Assembly (NCBI GenBank): GCA_024695315.1
Contig: JAILIJ010000354.1
Location: 1 to 6,589, forward strand
Direction of reading: 5' to 3'
Origin: Bacteroidaceae bacterium
GTDB taxonomy: Bacteria; Bacteroidota; Bacteroidia; Bacteroidales; Bacteroidaceae
Length of the DNA: 6,589 nt
Within the stretch, counting starts at the first letter, position 1, and the number at the start of each line of letters is the position of its first letter. Shown piece by piece: positions 1 through 5,766 of this stretch. A program made the position numbers and the translations under genes. Under the pieces are notes generated by a model that was given only the letters and a program-made list of their open reading frames with translations, was not told the DNA's origin and ran no database searches.

Positions 1-417
1 AGAAATTTATATCGAACAATAACATATATTCCGAGGGTCTGGCATCGTCATGGTTTTGGCGTTCAATCTCCATCAGATTATGAATTGGTGCGTGATGTTC
101 TCTGTGAGCGTCTATCATATTATGCGTATAGAGAGCAGAATATGAAAAAGGAAACAGAACGCTTACTTTATCGTTTAAGATTACATTATGGCGATCGTTT
201 AGTCTGTTCAGAAGCAGATTCATTTTCTGATTACGATAAGGTATTACATTCAAATGATGATACTTTAGTCTTTTTTTTGGATAATATATCATATAATAAT
301 TTGCCACTTTGGAAATATATATTGAATGATTCAAGAGCTAGAGTAACCTTTGATATGGGAAATTGTGGTCTTGTTATTTTTAATCAGAAACGAATAAAGC
401 AGAATTATCTATTATGA
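1..417 (+). CDS. C-terminal part of a short SAM-methyltransferase-like protein (5' end outside window)
   Basis: The frame is open from the first base, so the gene starts upstream; the first internal ATG (85) lies after conserved sequence and is not the start. Seen: 138 residues with HGFGVQSP at about residues 17-24 followed by DYELVRDVL, a hydrophobic stretch DTLVFFLDNI near residues 87-96, and a C-terminus VTFDMGNCGLVIF..KRIKQNYLL. From family knowledge, an HGxxSPfxxxLV N-terminus and a 'T.D....G..F....KQ.F' C-terminus bracket a class I SAM-dependent methyltransferase fold in many Bacteroidota proteins. Here only about 90 residues separate the two signatures and I see no glycine-rich SAM-binding loop, so catalytic activity is doubtful. 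It may be a reduced, non-catalytic relative or a Prevotella-specific short form. No terminator is visible before the next gene 60 nt downstream, so co-transcription with it is likely. Family assignment is moderate, function unknown. Confidence 0.6.
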   Translation, partial: RNLYRTITYIPRVWHRHGFGVQSPSDYELVRDVLCERLSYYAYREQNMKKETERLLYRLRLHYGDRLVCSEADSFSDYDKVLHSNDDTLVFFLDNISYNNLPLWKYILNDSRARVTFDMGNCGLVIFNQKRIKQNYLL

Positions 418-476
418 ACTGTAATATTCATCTATAAGTATTATCCTTTGATGTTGCACAGAAAAATCTATTAGCT

Positions 477-1031
477 ATGAAGATTTATACAAAAACTGGT
501 GATAAAGGTCAGACAAGCCTTGTAGGAGGCGTAAGAGTGTCAAAATGTTGTTCTCGTCTTGAAGCATATGGTACGATTGACGAGCTTAACTCGAATATAG
601 GTTTTCTTATTTCATATTGTAATGAACAACATGATGCAGATTTCTTGCAATCTGTTCAAAAGCATCTTTTTGTTTTGGGGTCTTATTTAGCAACAGATAC
701 AACAGTGACACCATTGAGGGAATCAAGTGTTGTAACAGATGATATGATAGTAGATGTTGAAAAGGAGATAGACGGTGTTGAGGCAACTTTACCACCCATA
801 AAATTGTTTATATTGCCAGGTGGTGCGAGATCTGCATCTTTTTGCCATATTTGTAGAACAATATGTCGTCGTGCAGAGCGAAGAGTGCTTACATTAGCAG
901 AAAGTGGAGCTGAAATTGATAGAAATGCCATTTGTTATCTAAATCGCTTGTCAGATTATTTATTTGTTTTAGCTCGCAAACTCAATATGTTAGAAGGTCA
1001 TAATGAAATAATCTGGAATAGAGGAAAATAA
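477..1031 (+). CDS. pduO: PduO-type cob(I)yrinic acid a,c-diamide (cob(I)alamin) adenosyltransferase
   Basis: This cytoplasmic enzyme transfers the 5'-deoxyadenosyl group of ATP to reduced cob(I)alamin or cobyrinic acid a,c-diamide, giving adenosyl-B12 for enzymes such as methylmalonyl-CoA mutase. At 184 residues it has the usual length for a stand-alone PduO-type enzyme. Seen: the N-terminal ATP-binding segment YTKTGDKGQTSL (residues 4-15), YGTIDELNS (31-39), FILPGG (111-116), the basic active-site helix RTICRRAERR (127-136) and YLNRLSDYLFVLARKLN (154-170). All signature motifs are present, so it should be active. The start is the ATG directly before KIYTKTGDKG, the normal N-terminus of the family; no strong Shine-Dalgarno is visible, as is common in Bacteroidota. 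No cobalamin riboswitch is recognisable in the 60 nt upstream, and no other B12 gene is in the window. It is probably read through from the preceding gene. Confidence 0.95.
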   Translation: MKIYTKTGDKGQTSLVGGVRVSKCCSRLEAYGTIDELNSNIGFLISYCNEQHDADFLQSVQKHLFVLGSYLATDTTVTPLRESSVVTDDMIVDVEKEIDGVEATLPPIKLFILPGGARSASFCHICRTICRRAERRVLTLAESGAEIDRNAICYLNRLSDYLFVLARKLNMLEGHNEIIWNRGK

Positions 1032-1043
1032 TTTCTCTTTTAC

Positions 1044-1074
1044 TTGGCTTTTTCATAAACATATTGTATTTTTG
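1044..1074 (+). promoter_or_regulatory. Bacteroidota sigma-ABfr-type promoter for the DUF2795 gene
   Basis: The -33 element TTG is at 1044-1046 and a perfect -7 element TATTTTTG (consensus TAnnTTTG) is at 1067-1074, separated by 20 nt. Transcription should start near 1080, giving a leader of about 40 nt before the ATG at 1122. It lies immediately after the adenosyltransferase stop codon, so the DUF2795 gene can be expressed independently. Confidence 0.75.
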
Positions 1075-1121
1075 CAGCCCGAAAAATGTATCATTTATAA
1101 ACTTTGATAGAATAAGTAACT

Positions 1122-1343
1122 ATGTATTGGACTTTGGAATTAGCATCTAAACTTGAAGACGCTCCTTGGCCAGCTACCAAGGAAGAATTAATTGATTATG
1201 CCACTCGTTCTGGAGCACCTCTTGAGGTAATTGAGAATCTGGAGGAAATAGAGGATGAGGGTGATGTGTATGAATCAATAGAAGAGATTTGGCCAGATTA
1301 TCCTTCAAAGGAAGATTTTCTTTGGGATGATGAAGAATATTAA
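1122..1343 (+). CDS. DUF2795 family acidic small protein
   Basis: A 73-residue cytoplasmic protein without signal peptide or membrane segment. The sequence MYWTLELASKLEDAPWP, then ELIDYA.RSGAPLEVIENL and EIWPDYPSKEDF, matches the DUF2795 family as it appears, strongly conserved, across Bacteroides and Prevotella. It is very acidic: 24 Asp/Glu against 4 Lys/Arg, with a DDEEY tail. Molecular function is unknown; the fold is expected to be a small helical domain, and a protein-binding role would be only a guess. It has its own promoter upstream and a strong terminator downstream, so it is probably a monocistronic, well expressed gene. The ATG at 1122 begins the conserved MYWTLELA sequence, fixing the start. 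Confidence 0.92.
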   Translation: MYWTLELASKLEDAPWPATKEELIDYATRSGAPLEVIENLEEIEDEGDVYESIEEIWPDYPSKEDFLWDDEEY

Positions 1344-1368
1344 ATTAATGTAATTTATATATTCCATA

Positions 1369-1436
1369 TTTAACAAGAAAAGCGGTAAACATAGAAATGT
1401 TTGCTGCTTTCTTGTTAAAAATATCTTTTTTTTTTT
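1369..1436 (+). terminator. Strong rho-independent terminator after the DUF2795 gene
   Basis: The left arm (1369-1392) and right arm (1397-1419) pair over about 23 base pairs with one bulged A and two G-U pairs, around a 4-nt loop AGAA. After a short AT spacer comes an 11-T run at 1426-1436. The arms begin and end in TTTAACAAGAAA and its complement, so the hairpin may also work from the opposite strand. Confidence 0.88.
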
Positions 1437-1464
1437 GTAAACTCAGCTATTTCAAGTATTTTTG
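1435..1464 (+). promoter_or_regulatory. Bacteroidota-type promoter for the TPR protein gene
   Basis: TTG at 1435-1437, 19 nt, then a perfect TATTTTTG at 1457-1464. The -33 box overlaps the last Ts of the upstream terminator. The predicted start of transcription is near 1470, about 45 nt before the ATG at 1516. The -7 region reads GTATTTTTGC, identical over 10 nt to the promoter of the DUF2795 gene. Confidence 0.78.
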
Positions 1465-1491
1465 CGAAGAATATAAATTAGAATTGTAAAA

Positions 1492-1504
1492 AAGTATAAT
1501 TATA
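1492..1504. repeat. AAGTATAATTATA repeat, copy before the TPR gene
   Basis: This 13-nt AT-rich word includes most of the perfect palindrome GTATAATTATAC (1494-1505) and lies in the leader of the TPR gene. The identical 13-mer recurs at 3138-3150, just after that gene. Low complexity makes chance a real possibility. Confidence 0.35.
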
Positions 1505-1515
1505 CATTACTTCGA

Positions 1516-3129
1516 ATGAAAAGAATAATCACATTTTTACTCACATTAGTGCTTGTTTCTATTGGGATGTCTGCACAGAGTCTTAAAGGTACAACTATGG
1601 AACAGCGAATTGGCCATGGTATGGATAGTATCTTAGTACGTCGTGCATATGAAACATTTGAAAGTTATTACGCTAAGGGTGTAAATGAAGAAATGGCAGT
1701 AGATTCTGCATTCCTTTATGCATACGAACCTTGGCTTTATGTATATAACAATGCGCCATATATCAATGCCACATTGTATAAGCATGGTATTTGGATGTGG
1801 CATACCCTTGCCAAGGAAGGTAAGACACCAAAGATTCGTCAGTTCTTCTTTGACCGTTTGATGGATACTTATGATAAACGAATTGATAATCTGGAAGCAA
1901 TTAACTCACTCTATGATGAGGAAGGTGCAGAGTCACGATTCGTAACAACTAAGGGAGACCTTATTTGTGAAAAAGCTCAGAACTTCTTGCAGTACAACCC
2001 TGACTCTGTTGTGAAATTTGCTTACGAGACATATCAGTCAGCATCCGGTGATAAGAAGGTAGATATTCCATGGACAGATGAAATGGAAACTTTGTATCAG
2101 ATGTACAAAGGTGCAATTGGTGACCTTGGTCGTAGTACAAAGGGATATACCCTAGCTTACTATGTGCATACTTATTATTACCGTTACATTTCTCATAAGT
2201 CAGATTCTGTATATGCACGTGACTTTATCAATGACTATATCTTAGCAAAGGATTTATGTACTTTCTTCCTCGACTCAGCAAAACAGTACATTCCTTCTGA
2301 TCAGGAATTGACAGCTGAGGATAGTATACGTTTCCAAAAGGAACTTGCTATTCAGGAAAGCATTGTAAATGAGTATACTTACCCAATGCAATGGGCAGAC
2401 TTTTACTTTGAGTCTAATCCCGAAGCTGCGAGTCCTGAGTTCTTGAATGATTTCTTTACTAAGCAGATTGAGACATATAAGAATGACCCTGCATATTTGG
2501 CTTGGGTACTTAACCTCCTTGAGAACCTCGGTAGAACAGAAATAGAAGTTTACGATAAAACATCGGATTATCTTGCAGCTGCTCGTCCTGCTGGTGGTGC
2601 TTCAGGTAAATACTCTCAGGATAAGCTTTTATTCTCTCAGGCTATCAAGTATATGAAGGAAGGCGATTTCTTTACAGCTAAAGAGTCACTTACTGAATGT
2701 ATTGAAGCAACAGAAAAAACAGAACAGAAAGCAAAGTATCTGTATCAGGCTGCAGCGGTTGCATACTCTAATGGACGTCTTCAGGATGCTCGTGAATATG
2801 CAAACAAGTCAATCTCTTTTAATAAGAATTATGGCGAACCATATCTCTTATTAGCAGATCTTATATTTAGAACTGCCCCAAGATCAAGAGGAAAAGGCCA
2901 ATCAATCGACCAAGTATATTGGAACATCGGAATTTATGCTTGTGCAGCAACAGATAAAGCAGAACAGGCAATGCGTGTTGACCCATCTTGCCGTTCTAAG
3001 GCACAGTTAAGAATTGCTCGTAACTATGCTCCAAACTATTATCCTAAGTCAGAAGCCTTCTTCCGCGGCGCAAAGGCCGGTCAGACAGTTTCTGCAGGAG
3101 GATACACAACACGACTTCGTTTAAAATAA
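1516..3129 (+). CDS. Secreted TPR-repeat protein of unknown function
   Basis: A 537-residue protein with a classical signal peptide: MKR, a hydrophobic core (residues 4-18) and a likely cut near SAQ-S at 19-22. There is no lipobox cysteine, so a periplasmic or cell-surface product is expected. Residues 25-350 are mainly helical and rich in Tyr and Asp. Residues about 370-490 read as two to three TPR-like helix pairs, for example FSQAIKYMKEGDFFTAKESL (373-392) and YLYQAAAVAYSNGRLQDARE (408-427), then a looser third unit ending AEQAMRVDP (482-490). TPR arrays are protein-binding scaffolds; the partner is not identifiable here. The C-terminus, AGGYTTRLRLK, recalls the TTVR-type tails of related Bacteroidota TPR proteins, a resemblance from memory rather than alignment. 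It stands alone between its own promoter and terminator. Start choice is fixed by the signal peptide. Confidence 0.85.
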   Translation: MKRIITFLLTLVLVSIGMSAQSLKGTTMEQRIGHGMDSILVRRAYETFESYYAKGVNEEMAVDSAFLYAYEPWLYVYNNAPYINATLYKHGIWMWHTLAKEGKTPKIRQFFFDRLMDTYDKRIDNLEAINSLYDEEGAESRFVTTKGDLICEKAQNFLQYNPDSVVKFAYETYQSASGDKKVDIPWTDEMETLYQMYKGAIGDLGRSTKGYTLAYYVHTYYYRYISHKSDSVYARDFINDYILAKDLCTFFLDSAKQYIPSDQELTAEDSIRFQKELAIQESIVNEYTYPMQWADFYFESNPEAASPEFLNDFFTKQIETYKNDPAYLAWVLNLLENLGRTEIEVYDKTSDYLAAARPAGGASGKYSQDKLLFSQAIKYMKEGDFFTAKESLTECIEATEKTEQKAKYLYQAAAVAYSNGRLQDAREYANKSISFNKNYGEPYLLLADLIFRTAPRSRGKGQSIDQVYWNIGIYACAATDKAEQAMRVDPSCRSKAQLRIARNYAPNYYPKSEAFFRGAKAGQTVSAGGYTTRLRLK

Positions 3130-3137
3130 AATTGAGT

Positions 3138-3150
3138 AAGTATAATTATA
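3138..3150. repeat. AAGTATAATTATA repeat, copy after the TPR gene
   Basis: The second copy of the 13-mer found at 1492-1504, located between the TPR gene stop and its terminator. Together the copies flank the gene in direct orientation. Confidence 0.35.
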
Positions 3151-3152
3151 TT

Positions 3153-3196
3153 AAAATCCGTAATCGAGAAATCGGTTACGGATTTTATTTTCTTTT
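3153..3196 (+). terminator. Rho-independent terminator after the TPR protein gene
   Basis: AAAATCCGTAATCG (3153-3166) pairs with CGGTTACGGATTTT (3173-3186) over 14 base pairs with one wobble, around the loop AGAAAT. A T-rich tail ATTTTCTTTT follows. The A-run on the left side also makes it plausible as a bidirectional terminator. Confidence 0.85.
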
Positions 3197-3207
3197 ATTG
3201 TCTAAAT

Positions 3208-3240
3208 TTGATAACTTATAAAAATCTTTTATTAAATTTG
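3208..3240 (+). promoter_or_regulatory. Probable promoter of the ATPase-DUF4435 operon
   Basis: A perfect -7 element TAAATTTG lies at 3233-3240, with TTG at 3208-3210, 22 nt upstream and slightly longer than the usual 19-21 nt. A second identical TAAATTTG at 3203-3210 overlaps the -33 box, so tandem start sites are possible. The downstream element would start transcription near 3246, leaving about 20 nt before the ATG at 3267. Confidence 0.55.
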
Positions 3241-3266
3241 CCACATACAAATAAAAAACTATTCTT

Positions 3267-4109
3267 ATGGAAAAGTTTGCTGATTATATACAGCGTATAG
3301 AAATTAAGGCATTATGGCGAGGAGGTCGACATATCGATTGGGAACTTCGTCCAGATGTTAATATATTAAGTGGTATAAACGGAGTGGGTAAGAGCACAAT
3401 CATTAATCATTCCGCAAGTACCCTTTCTATGCTTGAAAAGGGTGAATTACGCCCAGATGAGGTGAGTAGCATGGGTAAGGTTACACTTTATCCTGCCGAT
3501 GCCACAAAGGTACGTTTTGATGTTATCAGAAGCATCGATCGTCCACTTATTCATAGCGATTTGTTGGAAAAACTCTCTGATACACGTGTGAAAACGGAAT
3601 TGGATTGGCAAATCTACCGTTTACAGAAACGTTATTTAGATTATCAGGTAAATATTGGTAATAAAATAATTGAGCTTCTTACCTCTGGTGATCCATCCGA
3701 CTCTGCTAAGGCCGCCCTTGTTTCTGAGCCAAAGAAGAAATTTCAGGACATGATGGACGAGCTATTCAAGGATACAGAAAAACTCATTGACCGTAGGAGT
3801 AATGAAATACAGTTCTGTCAAGATGATGACATTCTAACGCCTTACCAGTTATCATCAGGTGAGAAGCAAATGTTAGTTATTTTGCTCACAGTTCTTGTAG
3901 AAGACAACCAGCATTATGTCCTACTAATGGATGAGCCAGAAATATCTTTACATATAGACTGGCAGCAGCGTCTAATAGCTCTTATCCGAGAACTCAATCC
4001 AAATGTACAGATTATTCTTACCACCCATTCTCCTGCCCTCATTATGGACGGTTGGGTGGGAAATGTAACAGAGATGAATGAAATCGCTAACTTCCAATCT
4101 AACATCTAA
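3267..4109 (+). CDS. ABC/AAA-type ATPase, AriA-like partner of a DUF4435 protein
   Basis: A compact 280-residue soluble ATPase. Seen in order: Walker A GINGVGKST (residues 36-44, K42), a helical insert of about 150 residues rich in charged amino acids (about 95-185), the ABC signature LSSGEKQ (195-201), Walker B YVLLMDEPE (217-225, with D222 and catalytic E223), a D-loop-like ISLHIDWQ, and the switch histidine in TTHSP (252-256). Every residue needed for ATP hydrolysis by this class is present. The class covers OLD-like, RecF-like and AAA15/AAA21 ATPases, which dimerise on ATP and control an attached effector. The insert is short, so a long SMC-like arm is excluded. Its last 32 nt overlap the DUF4435 gene, implying coupled translation and a shared complex. 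The same pairing defines AriA-AriB of PARIS. Whether this pair is a true PARIS or a conserved Bacteroidota relative with another role cannot be told from sequence alone. Confidence 0.88.
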   Translation: MEKFADYIQRIEIKALWRGGRHIDWELRPDVNILSGINGVGKSTIINHSASTLSMLEKGELRPDEVSSMGKVTLYPADATKVRFDVIRSIDRPLIHSDLLEKLSDTRVKTELDWQIYRLQKRYLDYQVNIGNKIIELLTSGDPSDSAKAALVSEPKKKFQDMMDELFKDTEKLIDRRSNEIQFCQDDDILTPYQLSSGEKQMLVILLTVLVEDNQHYVLLMDEPEISLHIDWQQRLIALIRELNPNVQIILTTHSPALIMDGWVGNVTEMNEIANFQSNI

Positions 4110-5073
4110 ATATTTAGAAGCCGCACAACAGTTGCGTAAGAGTAAGAAAAAGAAAGTCATTGCATATGTTGAAAGCTATGACGACATCTTTTTCTGGCGT
4201 AGCATATTGTCCGAATACGAGACTCCTAACCTAAGCTTTGAGGTTATGTTGCCATCCAAGGTTGATCTTTCACGCGGTAAGAAGACGGCTATGATGAATA
4301 AGCTAGGTGAAAATCTTGGTGCTTGCATGATAGCATGTGTTGATGCCGATGTAGATTATTTAATGCAGCGAGCAACGAATAATTCTCGTCTAATGCTCGA
4401 CAATCCCTATGTTGTCCATACCTATGCGTATGCCATAGAGAATCTGCAGTGTTATGCTCCAAGCCTCCATAATGTATGTGTAATGGCAACCCTTAACGAT
4501 CGCGACATCTTTGACTTTGAGGCATACCTCAAAGCATATTCAGAGATTGTCTACGATTTGTTTGTTTGGGCAATATGGCTTTATCGTGAACTACGTTTTA
4601 GTGAGTTCCCATTAACTACGCTTTGCAACTTCATATCAGTTGAACATCTTAATATTTATAATCCTGCTCCGGCATTGGAAAAGTTAAGAAAGATGGTCAA
4701 TAAAAAAATGGCGTGGATGCAACAGAAGTATCCAGAGGCACGTGGCAAACTAAAGCCACTAAAAGAAGAATTATCACGATTAGGTTTACGTCCCGATAAT
4801 ACTTATCTTTTCATTCAGGGCCATCATATTATGGATAATGTTGTAAGTGAAGCCTTAGAACCTGTGTGTACGGTGTTGCGTCGTGAACGTGAGAAAGAAA
4901 TCAAGCGTTTAGCAGCAGGACATACTCAGCAGATGGATAATGAACTGGCATGCTACCAACATTCACAGTTTTCAGCTGTTCAGATGATACGAAGGAATAC
5001 ATTGTTCAAGTCATCTGAGGTGTACAAAATGATTCAAGCACACATAGAAAGAATTCTATCGAAGATAAACTGA
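4078..5073 (+). CDS. DUF4435 (Toprim-like, AriB-type) protein
   Basis: A 331-residue soluble protein. Seen: YVESYDDIFFW (residues 30-40), matching the first Toprim-like motif of DUF4435 with Glu32 and Asp35/Asp36; ACVDADVDYL (86-95), the DxD metal-binding motif after a beta strand (Asp89, Asp91, Asp93); YAIENLQCY (118-126), the conserved 'IEN' element; and IQGHHIMDNVV (246-256) near the end of the conserved domain. Charged helices follow (about 265-331). In PARIS, AriB is a DUF4435 Toprim nuclease held by the AriA ATPase and released when a phage anti-restriction protein is sensed; it then cuts host tRNA. The metal-binding acidic residues are retained, so nuclease activity is possible but inferred. 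The start at 4078 is the earliest possible: the codon before it is an in-frame TGA. The 32-nt overlap with the ATPase gene argues for fixed stoichiometry. Confidence 0.85.
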   Translation: MKSLTSNLTSKYLEAAQQLRKSKKKKVIAYVESYDDIFFWRSILSEYETPNLSFEVMLPSKVDLSRGKKTAMMNKLGENLGACMIACVDADVDYLMQRATNNSRLMLDNPYVVHTYAYAIENLQCYAPSLHNVCVMATLNDRDIFDFEAYLKAYSEIVYDLFVWAIWLYRELRFSEFPLTTLCNFISVEHLNIYNPAPALEKLRKMVNKKMAWMQQKYPEARGKLKPLKEELSRLGLRPDNTYLFIQGHHIMDNVVSEALEPVCTVLRREREKEIKRLAAGHTQQMDNELACYQHSQFSAVQMIRRNTLFKSSEVYKMIQAHIERILSKIN

Positions 5074-5099
5074 TATATATATATTATGTGTAATAATAG

Positions 5100-5135
5100 A
5101 GGTCCAATTCCTTGAAATGGAACTTGGACTTTTTT
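5100..5135 (+). terminator. Rho-independent terminator after the ATPase-DUF4435 operon
   Basis: AGGTCCAATTCC (5100-5111) pairs with GGAACTTGGACTT (5119-5131) with one bulged C and one G-U pair, around a 7-nt loop. The T-run at 5130-5135 overlaps the end of the stem. It ends the operon 26 nt after the stop codon. Confidence 0.8.
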
Positions 5136-5221
5136 ATTGCATCCATGTTAATAACTCATTCTTTATAGTGAGTCATCCCGATATATTTATGCACATTTCG
5201 TTTTTGCTTCAATTTTATGTC

Positions 5222-5253
5222 CGTTAAATTGCCGTTTAACAAGCGTTAAATTA
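5222..5253 (+). promoter_or_regulatory. Three CGTT(A/T)AA repeats at 11-nt spacing, possible operator
   Basis: CGTTAAAT begins at 5222, CGTTTAAC at 5233 and CGTTAAATTA at 5244, so the repeat starts are exactly 11 nt apart, about one helical turn. Repeats on one face of the helix suit a dimeric or multimeric DNA-binding protein. The first and third copies are 22 nt apart and loosely resemble the spaced 9-bp direct repeats bound by LytTR-type regulators, which are common in this phylum. That link is inference only. Confidence 0.4.
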
Positions 5254-5431
5254 GTGTTATGAAAAAATAGAATCAAACCAGTCTCATTCATTTGTGCTTC
5301 GTCGTGTCGAGAAAATCAGTATAATAAAATGTGAAAGACACTAATTTGTGAGTAAAATGTGTTTTTTCTATGGTTTTATTTGCCTATTTATTAATATATA
5401 CACAACTTCACAGTCGAAAAAATACAATAAT

Positions 5432-5463
5432 TTGATGATAATGTTATGCAATAGGTGAATTTG
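5432..5463 (+). promoter_or_regulatory. Possible promoter for the peptide/fimbrillin-like locus
   Basis: TTG at 5432-5434 is followed after 21 nt by TGAATTTG (5456-5463), one mismatch from TAnnTTTG. This would give a 5' leader of about 85 nt before the ATG at 5553. It is weaker than the three clear promoters elsewhere in the window, which would fit a gene needing an activator. Confidence 0.35.
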
Positions 5464-5552
5464 TAACAACATTTCTCTCCTTTTAATATGCCTTTTTCTT
5501 ATAATCAATTATACATTATATTATCTAATTTTTAAATTTATATTTTAGCATA

Positions 5553-5714
5553 ATGAAAAAAATGAAGTATTTGTCACCTCTAAGTGAGGTGTGTAAACCA
5601 AGAATCCGTGCATCTATTCTTGCTGGTAGTCAAGCACAGAACAATAATCAACAGGTTATAAAGGGAAGCGATATTCCTTTTGCTGCTCGTGAACGTAATA
5701 TGACTATTGATTAG
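5553..5714 (+). CDS. 53-residue Lys-rich-start peptide with an ILAGS motif, fimbrillin-associated type
   Basis: A complete short frame: ATG at 5553, TAG at 5712-5714. The product begins MKKMKYLSPLSEV, has ILAGSQAQNNN at residues 22-32 and ends in a polar tail with FAARERNMTID. It lacks a hydrophobic core long enough for a signal peptide. Its layout matches short Bacteroidota and Prevotella peptides of the form MKK.Y..P..(V/I)......LAGS followed by a polar, Asn/Gly/Asp-rich tail, which are often found near surface-protein genes; this is pattern recognition, not an alignment. Function is unknown. The short conserved N-terminal part followed by a variable tail after a small-residue LAGS motif resembles a leader-core peptide layout, an inference. 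An alternative start is the ATG at 5562. A hairpin (CACCTC at 5575-5580, GAGGTG at 5586-5591) lies inside the early coding region. The fimbrillin-like gene follows 169 nt downstream with no obvious terminator between, so a shared transcript is plausible. Confidence 0.6.
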   Translation: MKKMKYLSPLSEVCKPRIRASILAGSQAQNNNQQVIKGSDIPFAARERNMTID

Positions 5715-5735
5715 AAATCTCAGATTAAAGATTTC
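5714..5735 (+). other. Weak hairpin at the stop codon of the peptide gene
   Basis: GAAATCT (5714-5720) and AGATTTC (5729-5735) can form a 7-bp stem with an 8-nt loop, beginning at the last base of the TAG stop. No T-run follows, so it is not a convincing terminator. It could be an mRNA processing or stability element. Confidence 0.3.
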
Positions 5736-5766
5736 AAATTGCTTAGACTATAAATAATTAGTAAAA

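Larger units (their letters stand above)
5136..5552. other. Gene-free AT-rich intergenic region upstream of the peptide and fimbrillin-like genes
   Basis: About 417 nt without a credible gene on either strand. It holds the three-copy CGTT repeat (5222-5253), a repeated TAAAATGTG (5325-5333 and 5353-5361), a possible promoter (5432-5463) and a very AT-rich stretch just before the peptide gene. A weak ACTCA/TGAGT hairpin lies at 5154-5173. The length and number of repeats suggest a regulatory region for the surface-protein locus rather than a decayed gene; I see no protein-like remnant. Confidence 0.6.

Noticed and set aside
448..455. Possible -7 promoter box (ATCCTTTG) just before the adenosyltransferase gene
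   Set aside because: The TA lies one position off the TAnnTTTG spacing and no TTG is found about 20 nt upstream.
417..477. Cobalamin riboswitch before the adenosyltransferase gene
   Set aside because: Only 60 nt are available and no B12-box-like sequence is seen; the element needs far more length.
607..931. Minus-strand frames of 62 and 82 codons opposite the adenosyltransferase gene
   Set aside because: They lie wholly inside a well-conserved + strand gene, have no promoter or family resemblance, and are shadows.
1961..2218. 85-codon minus-strand frame inside the TPR gene
   Set aside because: Antisense to a clear coding sequence with signal peptide, and its product looks like random composition.
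3914..4489. Three minus-strand frames opposite the ATPase and DUF4435 genes
   Set aside because: They are antisense to conserved motifs (Walker B, DxD); no independent signals support them.
5541..5550. TATTTTAGCA as a -7 box immediately before the peptide gene
   Set aside because: It lies too close to the ATG, lacks the final TTTG and has no TTG about 20 nt upstream.
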